6,816 nt of DNA from Actinomycetota bacterium (GTDB lineage: Bacteria; Actinomycetota; Actinomycetes; Acidothermales; Acidothermaceae): positions 327 to 7,142 of the forward strand of contig PLCK01000217.1 of assembly GCA_003134755.1 (NCBI GenBank). Reading direction: 5' to 3'. Positions 1-5,875 of the stretch are shown one piece after another (positions within the stretch are counted from its first letter, which is position 1; every line of letters begins with the position of its first letter). A program made the translations under genes and the position numbers. The notes below the pieces were generated by a model, which was not told the origin of the DNA, ran no database searches, and saw only the letters and a program-made list of their open reading frames with translations.

Positions 1-287
1 CACGCGAAAATGGCTCTGATGACCGGGCGCTGCGCGAGCAACTGGTCGTCGTCGAAGTCCGCACGTTCTTTCAGGTCCGCACCGACGCAGAACGCCCGCT
101 CATTCGACGACGACAGCACGACCGCCCGCACGCCGGCGTCGGCAGCCAACTCCCGGAACACGCCTGTCAGCTGCAGCGCGAGCGCCGTCGACACCGCGTT
201 CAACGCGTCAGGGCGATCGAGCACGACCTCGGCGACATGCTCGACGTCGCGACGGACGACGACGCCGGACGACGTCCCAGTGCTCAT
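1..287 (-). CDS. Enoyl-CoA hydratase/isomerase (crotonase) family protein, N-terminal part, cut by window edge
   Basis: Only the first 95 residues are present; family members are usually about 260 residues, so roughly two thirds lies beyond the left edge. Two family landmarks are visible: RPDALNA at residues 25-31, the conserved substrate-side motif of the first beta strand, and FCVGADLKER at 66-75, where the G-A-D stretch supplies one oxyanion-hole amide that binds the thioester carbonyl. The second glycine of the oxyanion hole and the catalytic Glu/Asp positions are not in view, so hydratase, isomerase, hydrolase or decarboxylase activity cannot be separated. The ATG at 287 places the RP-ALNA motif at the usual distance from the N-terminus; its ribosome binding site is weak. 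It lies 40 bases after the PH-domain gene on the same strand and may be its operon partner. Family assignment is secure; exact substrate is unknown. Confidence 0.85.
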   Translation of the reverse strand, partial: MSTGTSSGVVVRRDVEHVAEVVLDRPDALNAVSTALALQLTGVFRELAADAGVRAVVLSSSNERAFCVGADLKERADFDDDQLLAQRPVIRAIFA

Positions 288-327
288 GTGCCCGACAGTA
301 CGCCGCGGCTCATACACGCAGCTGGCG

Positions 328-900
328 TCAGGCTTCCGGGCGCGGACGTCGCGGCTCGTCGCCACCCATCCCGTCGTCGTGCGCAGCCTCGCCCGGCGCG
401 CCGGCAACACCGCCGCCGTGCTCCTCGACCATGCGGTAGAGCTCACGTTGCACGTGCTCGACCCTGGGCACATGCGTCAGCGAGATCTGGCCGCGCTCGC
501 CCGCCGACTCGACGACGAGCGTGCCGCTGCGCAGCATCCGCTCGAAGACGGTCTCGGAAAACGAGACGTCGTTGATGCGGTTCAGCGGGACGTCGCGACC
601 GTGCCTGGCAAGGATGCCGGTGCGAATCACGAGGCGGTCGTTCGTGAGCACGTAGCGGGTCGTGATCCAGCGCAGGTACGGCAGGATCGTGCCCCAGATG
701 ACGACGATCGCGGCCAGACCCACCAGGATCCACCGCTCGATCAGCTGCCCGCCGCCCTTCGGGATCAACGCGACACCGAACCCGGCCAGCAGGCACGTGA
801 CGAGAAGCACCAAGACCGGGAGAGCCAGCCGGCTCCAATGTGGATGGAGGTCGAGGACGATCTCCTCGCCGTCCGACAAGTTCATGCCCATGCGAGGCAT
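328..900 (-). CDS. Two-helix membrane protein with bacterial PH domain (YdbS/YdbT-like, bPH2)
   Basis: A 190-residue protein with a short cytosolic N-terminus, two hydrophobic segments at about residues 25-46 and 57-76, then a bPH2-type domain at about 79-160. That domain carries the usual pattern WITTRYVLTNDRLVIRTG (78-95), followed by the V-P-L-x-R-I-N-D-V strand (104-112) and the R-x-G-T-L-V-V-E-S-A strand (124-133). The last 30 residues are Gly/Pro/charged and probably disordered. The molecular function of this family is not established; it is a membrane-anchored domain of unknown ligand. From memory, mycobacteria carry a similar protein next to birA (Rv3278c beside Rv3279c), which agrees with the 33-base spacing here. 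Start choice is uncertain: ATG at 900, 891 and 885 are all in frame and none has a good ribosome binding site. Confidence 0.85.
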   Translation of the reverse strand: MPRMGMNLSDGEEIVLDLHPHWSRLALPVLVLLVTCLLAGFGVALIPKGGGQLIERWILVGLAAIVVIWGTILPYLRWITTRYVLTNDRLVIRTGILARHGRDVPLNRINDVSFSETVFERMLRSGTLVVESAGERGQISLTHVPRVEHVQRELYRMVEEHGGGVAGAPGEAAHDDGMGGDEPRRPRPEA

Positions 901-904
901 CGTG

Positions 905-917
905 GCACGTCACGTGC
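905..917. repeat. 13-bp palindrome between birA and the PH-domain gene
   Basis: GCACGT-C-ACGTGC is a perfect inverted repeat around one central base. It sits in the 33-base gap, 5 bases before the ATG at 900 that I took as the PH-protein start. It could be an operator or a small RNA hairpin that covers the translation start, or chance in GC-rich sequence. No protein is known to bind it. Confidence 0.3.
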
Positions 918-933
918 TGTCGTGCGCGCCGAC

Positions 934-1758
934 TCACCTGACATGGACGACGTCACCTGCGCTCACCGATCGGCGTCCGGCCGACGTCTCGACAATGAGC
1001 GACCCGTCGGGCCCGATCTCGACAGCCCGACCGCTCACGATCTGGTCGCCGCCGAGCTCGACCCGGACGTCGCGCCCGAGCGTCACGCACAACTCGCGGT
1101 AGGCCGCCAGGACCCGGGTGCTGTCACCGCCTGCCGCTCGCCAGGCCGCGTAGGAGTGGGCAACCGCACGCAACACCGCGCGCAACACGGTGTCGCGATC
1201 GGCGCTCCCGGCGCCGGCGATCGCGAGCGATGTCGCCGTCGGCAACGGAAGCTCGTCTTCCCGCAAGCTCACGTTGAGCCCGATGCCGACCACAACCGCC
1301 TGGCCGGCCGCTGAATCGACCCGCTCGGCCAGGATCCCGGCCAGCTTCCGGTCGCCGACGAGCAGATCGTTCGGCCACTTGAGCCCGACCGGGACGTCGG
1401 GCGGGACGGCGGCGACGGCGGCGACCGCCTTGGCGACCGCGACGCCGACGAGGAGCGGCAGCAGCGTCCAGGCCGGGGCGGGGACGTCGTCCGGCCGGAG
1501 CAGGATCGAGAAACTCAGGCCCGACCTGGGAGGTGCGGTCCACGTCCGGCCGAGCCGCCCACGCCCCGCAGTCTGGTACTCAGCGACGAGCACCAGCCCC
1601 TCCGGCTCGTCGGATCGGGCCAGCTCCGCGACGTCCGCGTTCGTCGACCCGGTCTCCTCGACGACCCGCACCGCACGCCACAGTCCGCCGTCGACGAGCG
1701 CGCGATTCAACCCGCGGACGTCGAGGGGCGGCCGTTCGAGGTCACTCCACCGCGACAC
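934..1758 (-). CDS. birA: Biotin--[biotin carboxyl-carrier protein] ligase (BirA, group I without DNA-binding domain)
   Basis: A cytosolic enzyme of 274 residues that makes biotinyl-5'-AMP from biotin and ATP and attaches biotin to the carrier lysine of acetyl/propionyl-CoA carboxylases and pyruvate carboxylase. Motifs appear in the expected order: ETGSTN at 35-40, the biotinyl-AMP loop GRGRLGRTW at 65-73, KWPNDL at 127-132, KLAGIL at 138-143 with the catalytic-site lysine K138, and GIGLNV at 158-163. The C-terminal SH3-like domain covers about 225-274. There is no N-terminal winged helix-turn-helix, so it should not repress biotin genes as the E. coli protein does. The start is a GTG at 1758, preceded by a run of G (AGGGGGGG) about 8 bases upstream that can serve as the ribosome binding site. 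It lies 42 bases after ppc and 33 bases before the PH-domain gene. Confidence 0.95.
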   Translation of the reverse strand: MSRWSDLERPPLDVRGLNRALVDGGLWRAVRVVEETGSTNADVAELARSDEPEGLVLVAEYQTAGRGRLGRTWTAPPRSGLSFSILLRPDDVPAPAWTLLPLLVGVAVAKAVAAVAAVPPDVPVGLKWPNDLLVGDRKLAGILAERVDSAAGQAVVVGIGLNVSLREDELPLPTATSLAIAGAGSADRDTVLRAVLRAVAHSYAAWRAAGGDSTRVLAAYRELCVTLGRDVRVELGGDQIVSGRAVEIGPDGSLIVETSAGRRSVSAGDVVHVR

Positions 1759-1800
1759 GGCCTGGCCCCCCTACGACTGCCCTTGCGTGAACGCGACCCA

Positions 1801-4425
1801 TCAGCCGGTGTTCTGCAGACCGGCCGCCACCCCGTTGACCGTGAGCAACAACAGGCGCTGGGTGCGCTCGCGATCGTCGGGGTCGGCGACACCGGCGCGC
1901 AATGCCTCGAGCGCGCGTAGCTGCAGGTGCGACAGCGCGTCGACGTAGGGGTTGCGCAGTTCGACCGCGCGACCGAGCACGCTGTGCGACTCGAGCAGCT
2001 TCTCGTGACCAAGTACCTTCAGCACCCACGACGTCGTTCGATCGAACTCAGCCAGAATTGTGGCTTCGAGATCGGGCCGGTTGCCGAGCGACAGGTGCCG
2101 CTCGGCAATGTCGCGGTCGGCTTTCGCCAGCGACATCTCGACGTTGTCGAGCATGGTCCTGAACAGCGGCCACTCCGCGTACGCGGACTGGAGCAACTCG
2201 ACGTCGCCGACCGCTTCGAGTCCGCTGCCCAGGCCGTACCACCCGGGCAGCGTGGCCCGCGTTTGCGACCAGGCGAACACCCACGGGATGGCCCGCAGGT
2301 CGGCGAGGCCACCGGATGCAGAGCGACGGGACGGCCGCGACCCGATCCGCAGCGCGCCGATCTCGGCGAGCGGGCTGACGGCGGCGAAGAACTCGGCGAA
2401 CAGGTCCGACCCCACGAGTCCGCGATAGGCCGTGCGGGCAGCCGCGCTCACCCGCTCGAAGGTGCCGCGGTGCTTGGCGGCGGCGGTCGCGACGTGCTCC
2501 TCGACCGCTGGCGTCGAGGTCAGCAAGACCGCTGCCGCGACCTGGTCGAGATGCCGGTGCGCGATCACCGGATGTCCGTAGCGGGCGAAGATGACCTCGC
2601 CCTGCTCGGTGACCTTGAACCGGCCGTCGACGGATCCGGGCGCCTGGCTCAGGACGGCCCGGTTCGCCGGACCGCCGCCTCGACCCAACGCACCACCGCG
2701 GCCGTGGAACAGCGTCAGCGTGATGTCGTTGCGCTTGGCCCACTCGGCCAGCGCGGCCTGCGCGTCGTAGAGCGCCAGCGTCGCCGAGACCGGTCCGACG
2801 TCCTTGGCCGAGTCGGAGTAGCCGAGCATCACCTCGAACCGGCGGCCGTTCTCGGCGAGCCTGGCCTGCACAGCCGGAAGTTCGAGGGCCTGGTCGAGAA
2901 CCTCGACGGCTCGGTCGAGGTCGTCCTGCGTCTCGAACAGCGGGACCACGTCGAGCACCGGCGGTTCGCCGTCCGTCGCGATCGAGGCCAACGCATACAC
3001 CGTCGCGATGTCGTCGGCCGACGTCGTGAAGCTGATGACATAGCGGCGGCACGCATCGACGCCGTAGGTCGCTTGCAGCCACCGGATCGCCCGGATCGTC
3101 TCGAGCACCTCGGCGGTCAGATCTGAAACCTCGGCGCCCGCTAGCGCCTCGGCAAGTGCCACGGCATGGACGGCGCTGTGCTGGCGAATCTCCAACTCGG
3201 CGAGGTGGAAGCCGAACGTCTCCGCCTGCCAGATCACGTGTTGGAGCTCGCCGTAGGCCAACCGGTGCGCGCCGGCCCGGACGAATGACTCCTGCACGAG
3301 TCGCAACTGCGCAATGAATTCATCAGGACGCCGATAGCCGCCGGCCGCCCCGCGGCGTCGCGCCTTCAATCGCTCGGCTGTGTAGAGGACGAACAGCCGG
3401 TGCGGCTCGTCGGGCGACCGGATCGCAAGCGCGTCAACAAGGTCGGGATGGTCGGCGCGGGCGACCTCGATGGCAGCCAACAGTTCGGTGGTCGCCGGCG
3501 TGGTCGCGGCCTCGGCCGTCAACGTGCGGCCGATCCGCGTCGTGGCTCGCTCGAGGGCCAGCAGCACATGGCCGGACTGGATCTCCAGCGCGTCACGCGT
3601 CGTTTGCGCGGTCACGGTCGGGTTCCCGTCACGATCGCCGCCGACCCAACTACCGAGCCGCAGGAACGGTGGAGCGGCCGGCGGCGCGTTGCCCGACTCG
3701 TCACCGAGCAGCACGTGGTCGAGTCCGCGGTACACCGCCGGGACGACGAGGAAGAGCGTCTCGTCGAACACGGCCATCGCGGTGCGAACTTCGTCAAGGG
3801 GGTCGACGATGTTCGCCCTCAGGTGCGCGGTGCGCCACAGGATGTCGATCTCCTCGAGCAACCGACGTCGCGCGTCAGTTTGCTCCGGAGGCCCGCCCCT
3901 CGTGTCGTCGAGGCGATCGAGCTGCTCACCGGCCCGCGAGATCGCCGTCACGACCGCGCGGCGGCGAGCCTCCGTCGGATGTGCTGTCAGCACCGGATGC
4001 ACCACGAGGCCGGCGAGCAGATTCGCGACCCGCGGCTCCCCATACAGTCGGCGGACCTCGGCGACCGATGTCGCCAGCGAATCGCCGGGCCGACCGCCGC
4101 TCAGGTCCCGCGAGCGCAAGACCCTGACCCGGTGGTGCTCCTCGGCCAGATTGGCCAGATGGAAGTAGACGGTGAAGGCGCGAGCGACTTCTTCGGCACG
4201 GTCGAGCGACCAACTGCGCACCAGCCCGACGACTTCATCGGACTGGCCAGCCCCGGTGCGCGCCGCAATGACCGCGCGCCGCAACTGTTCGACGTCCGCC
4301 AGTAATCCGTCGCCGCCGTATTCGCGTAGCACCTGACCGAGCAGCTCACCGAGCAGCCGGACGTCGCGCCGCAGCGGCTCGGGCATCTCGAGGCGGGCCT
4401 GCTCGCGGGCTTCGGGCGCTGACAC
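1801..4425 (-). CDS. ppc: Phosphoenolpyruvate carboxylase
   Basis: This cytosolic anaplerotic enzyme converts PEP and bicarbonate to oxaloacetate and phosphate. From the GTG at 4425 it is 874 residues, normal for bacterial PEPC. Visible signatures are VLTAHPTEARRR (145-156, catalytic His149), GGDRDGNP (262-269), VMLGYSDSAKDVG (532-544, Lys541), FHGRGGALGRGGGP (573-586, catalytic His574), LRIGSRPSRR (692-701), IPWVFAWSQTR (713-723) and the C-terminal QNTG. Residues matching the E. coli aspartate-inhibition site appear kept: Arg581, Lys768, Arg824 and Asn872. Feedback inhibition by aspartate is therefore plausible, by inference. The frame stays open up to an ATG at 4572, but that would overlap the start of the divergent gene and add 49 residues unlike the family. 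ATG 4386 is the other reasonable start. Neither start has a strong ribosome binding site. It is the probable first gene of a ppc-birA-PH unit. Confidence 0.96.
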   Translation of the reverse strand: MSAPEAREQARLEMPEPLRRDVRLLGELLGQVLREYGGDGLLADVEQLRRAVIAARTGAGQSDEVVGLVRSWSLDRAEEVARAFTVYFHLANLAEEHHRVRVLRSRDLSGGRPGDSLATSVAEVRRLYGEPRVANLLAGLVVHPVLTAHPTEARRRAVVTAISRAGEQLDRLDDTRGGPPEQTDARRRLLEEIDILWRTAHLRANIVDPLDEVRTAMAVFDETLFLVVPAVYRGLDHVLLGDESGNAPPAAPPFLRLGSWVGGDRDGNPTVTAQTTRDALEIQSGHVLLALERATTRIGRTLTAEAATTPATTELLAAIEVARADHPDLVDALAIRSPDEPHRLFVLYTAERLKARRRGAAGGYRRPDEFIAQLRLVQESFVRAGAHRLAYGELQHVIWQAETFGFHLAELEIRQHSAVHAVALAEALAGAEVSDLTAEVLETIRAIRWLQATYGVDACRRYVISFTTSADDIATVYALASIATDGEPPVLDVVPLFETQDDLDRAVEVLDQALELPAVQARLAENGRRFEVMLGYSDSAKDVGPVSATLALYDAQAALAEWAKRNDITLTLFHGRGGALGRGGGPANRAVLSQAPGSVDGRFKVTEQGEVIFARYGHPVIAHRHLDQVAAAVLLTSTPAVEEHVATAAAKHRGTFERVSAAARTAYRGLVGSDLFAEFFAAVSPLAEIGALRIGSRPSRRSASGGLADLRAIPWVFAWSQTRATLPGWYGLGSGLEAVGDVELLQSAYAEWPLFRTMLDNVEMSLAKADRDIAERHLSLGNRPDLEATILAEFDRTTSWVLKVLGHEKLLESHSVLGRAVELRNPYVDALSHLQLRALEALRAGVADPDDRERTQRLLLLTVNGVAAGLQNTG
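1804..1824 (-). other. Stem-loop at the 3' end of ppc
   Basis: A perfect 6-bp GC-rich inverted repeat, GCCGGT (1804-1809) with ACCGGC (1819-1824), and a 9-base loop. It ends just before the ppc stop codon. In the minus-strand transcript it could form a hairpin between ppc and birA. No U-tract follows, so it is not a classical terminator; it may affect mRNA processing or cause partial attenuation. Confidence 0.25.
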
Positions 4426-4570
4426 GGGCTCAGGGTACTGGCCCGCGAGCGGGCGCCCGTAGGTGCGGCTGCGCTCGGAGCCGAGATCGTGGCATTGTCG
4501 ATCGGCGCCTACGTGGTTCGTCGTAAGAATGGCCGGGCCTAGCCGGCTCTCACAGGATCGGAGACGCGAC
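4426..4570. promoter_or_regulatory. Divergent intergenic region between ppc and the DGPF gene
   Basis: This 145-base spacer must hold the ppc promoter (minus strand) and probably that of the right-hand genes (plus strand). Short inverted repeats are visible: GCCCGC-GA-GCGGGC at 4441-4454, CTCGG-AG-CCGAG at 4474-4485, and GCCGG/CCGGC at 4532-4536 and 4543-4547. I looked for paired -35/-10 hexamers on both strands. TTGTCG (4495) and TAAGAA (4524) on the plus strand are 23 bases apart, too far for a standard promoter, and I found no convincing pair on the minus strand. Confidence 0.45.
4560..4563 (+). promoter_or_regulatory. Ribosome binding site of the DGPF gene
   Basis: GGAG lies 7 bases before the ATG at 4571. 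It fixes this start over in-frame upstream starts near 4463, which would add residues unlike the family and run back into the divergent promoter region. Confidence 0.7.
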
Positions 4571-4927
4571 ATGGCGAAGTTCCTCGTGCTGATTTACGGC
4601 GACGAGCAGGTGTGGGATGAGGCTTCGGCGTCGGCGGAATGGCGCCAGGAGAACGAAGCCGGACACCGGGCGTTCAACGCCGCGGCGGGTTCGGCGGTGC
4701 TCGGCGGTGACGAGTTGGAATCGACAACCAAGGCCGTCTCTCTGCGCGCAGGCGATCAAGGCCGTCCGGTCGTTACGGACGGGCCTTTCGTCGAAACGAA
4801 GGAGGTCATCGGCGGGTACTACGTGTTGGAAGCCGCCGATCTCGATGCGGCGATCGCCCTTGCGATCCGGCTGCCCGAAGTCTCGGCACCTACCAGCGGC
4901 GTCGAGATCCGTCCGATCGTCGGCTGA
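4571..4927 (+). CDS. DGPF/YCII-related domain protein
   Basis: A small cytosolic protein of 118 residues. It opens with MAKFLVLIYGDE, the usual first beta strand of the YCII/DGPF family, and carries the family hallmark DGPFVETKE at 70-78, followed by GGYYVLEAADLDAA (81-94) and a closing strand GVEIRPI at 110-116. The fold is a dimeric ferredoxin-like alpha/beta barrel. Biochemical function is not established for most members; many are encoded beside ECF sigma factors of the ECF42 type and are thought to work with them. No sigma factor is adjacent here. It is read away from ppc, and 72 bases separate it from ppk2 on the same strand, so shared transcription is possible. Family assignment is firm; the role is unknown. 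Confidence 0.9.
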   Translation: MAKFLVLIYGDEQVWDEASASAEWRQENEAGHRAFNAAAGSAVLGGDELESTTKAVSLRAGDQGRPVVTDGPFVETKEVIGGYYVLEAADLDAAIALAIRLPEVSAPTSGVEIRPIVG

Positions 4928-4936
4928 AATGCCGAC
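4919..4936 (+). terminator. Possible stem-loop overlapping the DGPF gene stop codon
   Basis: A perfect 6-bp repeat, GTCGGC (4919-4924) and GCCGAC (4931-4936), flanks the six bases TGAAAT that contain the stop codon. There is no U-tract, so termination would be weak or factor-assisted. It could instead protect the mRNA end or partly uncouple ppk2 from the DGPF gene. Confidence 0.3.
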
Positions 4937-4989
4937 CGACCAATCCCGGCGCGGTAGGGGCGCAGGCATGATCAGGCGTACCACGTCTC

Positions 4990-4995
4990 GGGAGG
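4990..4995 (+). promoter_or_regulatory. Ribosome binding site of ppk2
   Basis: GGGAGG, a near-complete anti-16S match, ends 4 bases before the ATG at 5000. The spacing is slightly short but this is the strongest ribosome binding site in the window and it supports that start. Confidence 0.75.
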
Positions 4996-4999
4996 ACCG

Positions 5000-5788
5000 A
5001 TGTCCCTGCTCGATCAGGTCGACCTGTCCCGCTCGCTTTCGAAGGCGGAGGAGGCTCGGCGGGTGCCAGCCGCCCAGCAACGACTGCTCGCCCTGCGGTT
5101 GATCTGTGGTGGACGGGTTGCGGCCAGCGCTGGCGGCACCGCGCCACCCCTCGGCCCGCCGGTGCTGGTCGTGTTCGAGGGATGGGACGCCGCCGGCAAG
5201 GGTGGCGCGATCCGTCGGCTGGTAGCGCCGCTTGACCCCCGTCACGTCCGGGTCGTCTCCTACGGCGCACCCACGCCCGACGAGAAGCGGCACCACTTCA
5301 TGCAACGGTTCTGGGGTCAACTGCCGGGCTGGGGCGGCTGGGCGGTCTTCGACCGGTCCTGGTACGGCCGGGTGCTCGTTGAGCGGGTCGAGGGTTTCGC
5401 GACACCGAAGCAGTGGCAGCGGGCATTCGCCGAAATCGTCGACTTCGAGACGACGGTGGCCGCCGAAGGCATGGAAATCATCAAGTTCTGGCTGCACATT
5501 TCCCCTGAGGAGCAGGCGCGCCGCTTCGAGAGCCGTGCCGCCGATCCGCTGCGGGCGTGGAAACTGACCGACGAAGACTGGCGGAACCGATCTCGGCACG
5601 ACGAGTACACGGCGGCGGTCGAAGAGATGCTGGCTCGCACCGACCACGAGGACGGTCGCTGGCACGTGGTCGCCGCTGACGACAAGCGTCATGCCCGTGT
5701 CGACGTGCTGGAGACGGTCGCGAGCAGAGTCGAAGCGGCGCTGCGCAAACGTGAAATTCCGATCCCAGCCGCGCTTGGGGGCAACTGA
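5000..5788 (+). CDS. ppk2: Polyphosphate kinase 2 family protein, probable polyphosphate:AMP/ADP phosphotransferase
   Basis: PPK2 enzymes move phosphate between inorganic polyphosphate and nucleotides in the cytosol. This 262-residue protein has one complete catalytic domain: Walker A in FEGWDAAGKGGAIRRL (59-74), Walker B in VFDRSWYGRVLVERVEGF (116-133), FWLHIS at 163-168, and the lid module DPLRAWKLTDEDWRNR (182-197). The C-terminal WHVVAADDKRHAR (221-233) is also typical. The wording EGWDAAGKGG plus WYGRVLVERVEGF resembles class II enzymes (polyphosphate:AMP phosphotransferases), which often carry two fused domains; here there is only one. I therefore infer a preference for AMP, with ADP or GDP as alternatives. 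The start is well supported by its ribosome binding site. Neighbours are a DGPF protein upstream and an RsbW-like ATPase 87 bases downstream. The family is near certain and the substrate class moderate. Confidence 0.92.
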   Translation: MSLLDQVDLSRSLSKAEEARRVPAAQQRLLALRLICGGRVAASAGGTAPPLGPPVLVVFEGWDAAGKGGAIRRLVAPLDPRHVRVVSYGAPTPDEKRHHFMQRFWGQLPGWGGWAVFDRSWYGRVLVERVEGFATPKQWQRAFAEIVDFETTVAAEGMEIIKFWLHISPEEQARRFESRAADPLRAWKLTDEDWRNRSRHDEYTAAVEEMLARTDHEDGRWHVVAADDKRHARVDVLETVASRVEAALRKREIPIPAALGGN

Positions 5789-5824
5789 ACCGAGCGTCGC
5801 GGCCAAGGCGATCGGCGTGAAAAG

Positions 5825-5850
5825 GGTGCCTAGCGGTCCAGCGCGGGTAG
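5825..5850 (+). promoter_or_regulatory. Possible alternative-sigma (SigB/SigF-type) promoter before the RsbW-like gene
   Basis: A -10-like GGGTA at 5846-5850 lies 25 bases before the ATG at 5876. A G-rich GGGTG at 5825-5829, which resembles the first bases of the GGWWT/GTTT -35 element poorly, is 16 bases upstream. Actinobacterial SigB/SigF promoters have the form GTTT-N14..17-GGGTA(T/C), so the -10 and the spacing fit and the -35 does not fit well. The -10 is also half of a small palindrome, GGGT-AG-ACCC (5846-5855). If real, transcription would start near 5857 and give a very short leader. Confidence 0.35.
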
Positions 5851-5864
5851 ACCCTGAGTAGTTG

Positions 5865-5871
5865 AGGGAGA
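5865..5871 (+). promoter_or_regulatory. Ribosome binding site of the RsbW-like gene
   Basis: GAGGGAG lies about 5 bases before the ATG at 5876, a good match and spacing. It supports this start. Confidence 0.65.
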
Positions 5872-5875
5872 AATC

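Noticed and set aside
316..328. Short inverted repeat ACGC/GCGT at the PH-protein stop codon as a terminator
   Set aside because: Only 4 base pairs and no U-tract; too weak to support.
10..1314. A 434-residue open frame on the plus strand
   Set aside because: It runs antisense to the crotonase, PH-domain and birA genes, has no family-like motif and is rich in Arg/Asp/Ala as expected for a GC-rich shadow frame.
1405..1450. GCG/GAC-rich stretch inside birA that looks like a tandem repeat
   Set aside because: It encodes an Ala/Val-rich helix in the normal birA frame and has no exact repeat unit; it reflects GC-rich codon use.
1927..3126. A 399-residue open frame on the plus strand
   Set aside because: It lies fully inside ppc on the opposite strand; ppc has all its catalytic signatures, so this is a shadow.
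4433..4437. A second GGGTA on the plus strand, as a promoter for the DGPF gene
   Set aside because: It is 134 bases from the DGPF start, has no matching -35 element and lies close to the ppc start; chance is the simpler explanation.
4426..4572. Extended ppc start at the ATG at 4572
   Set aside because: It would overlap the ATG and ribosome binding site of the divergent DGPF gene and add 49 residues with no resemblance to the PEPC N-terminus.
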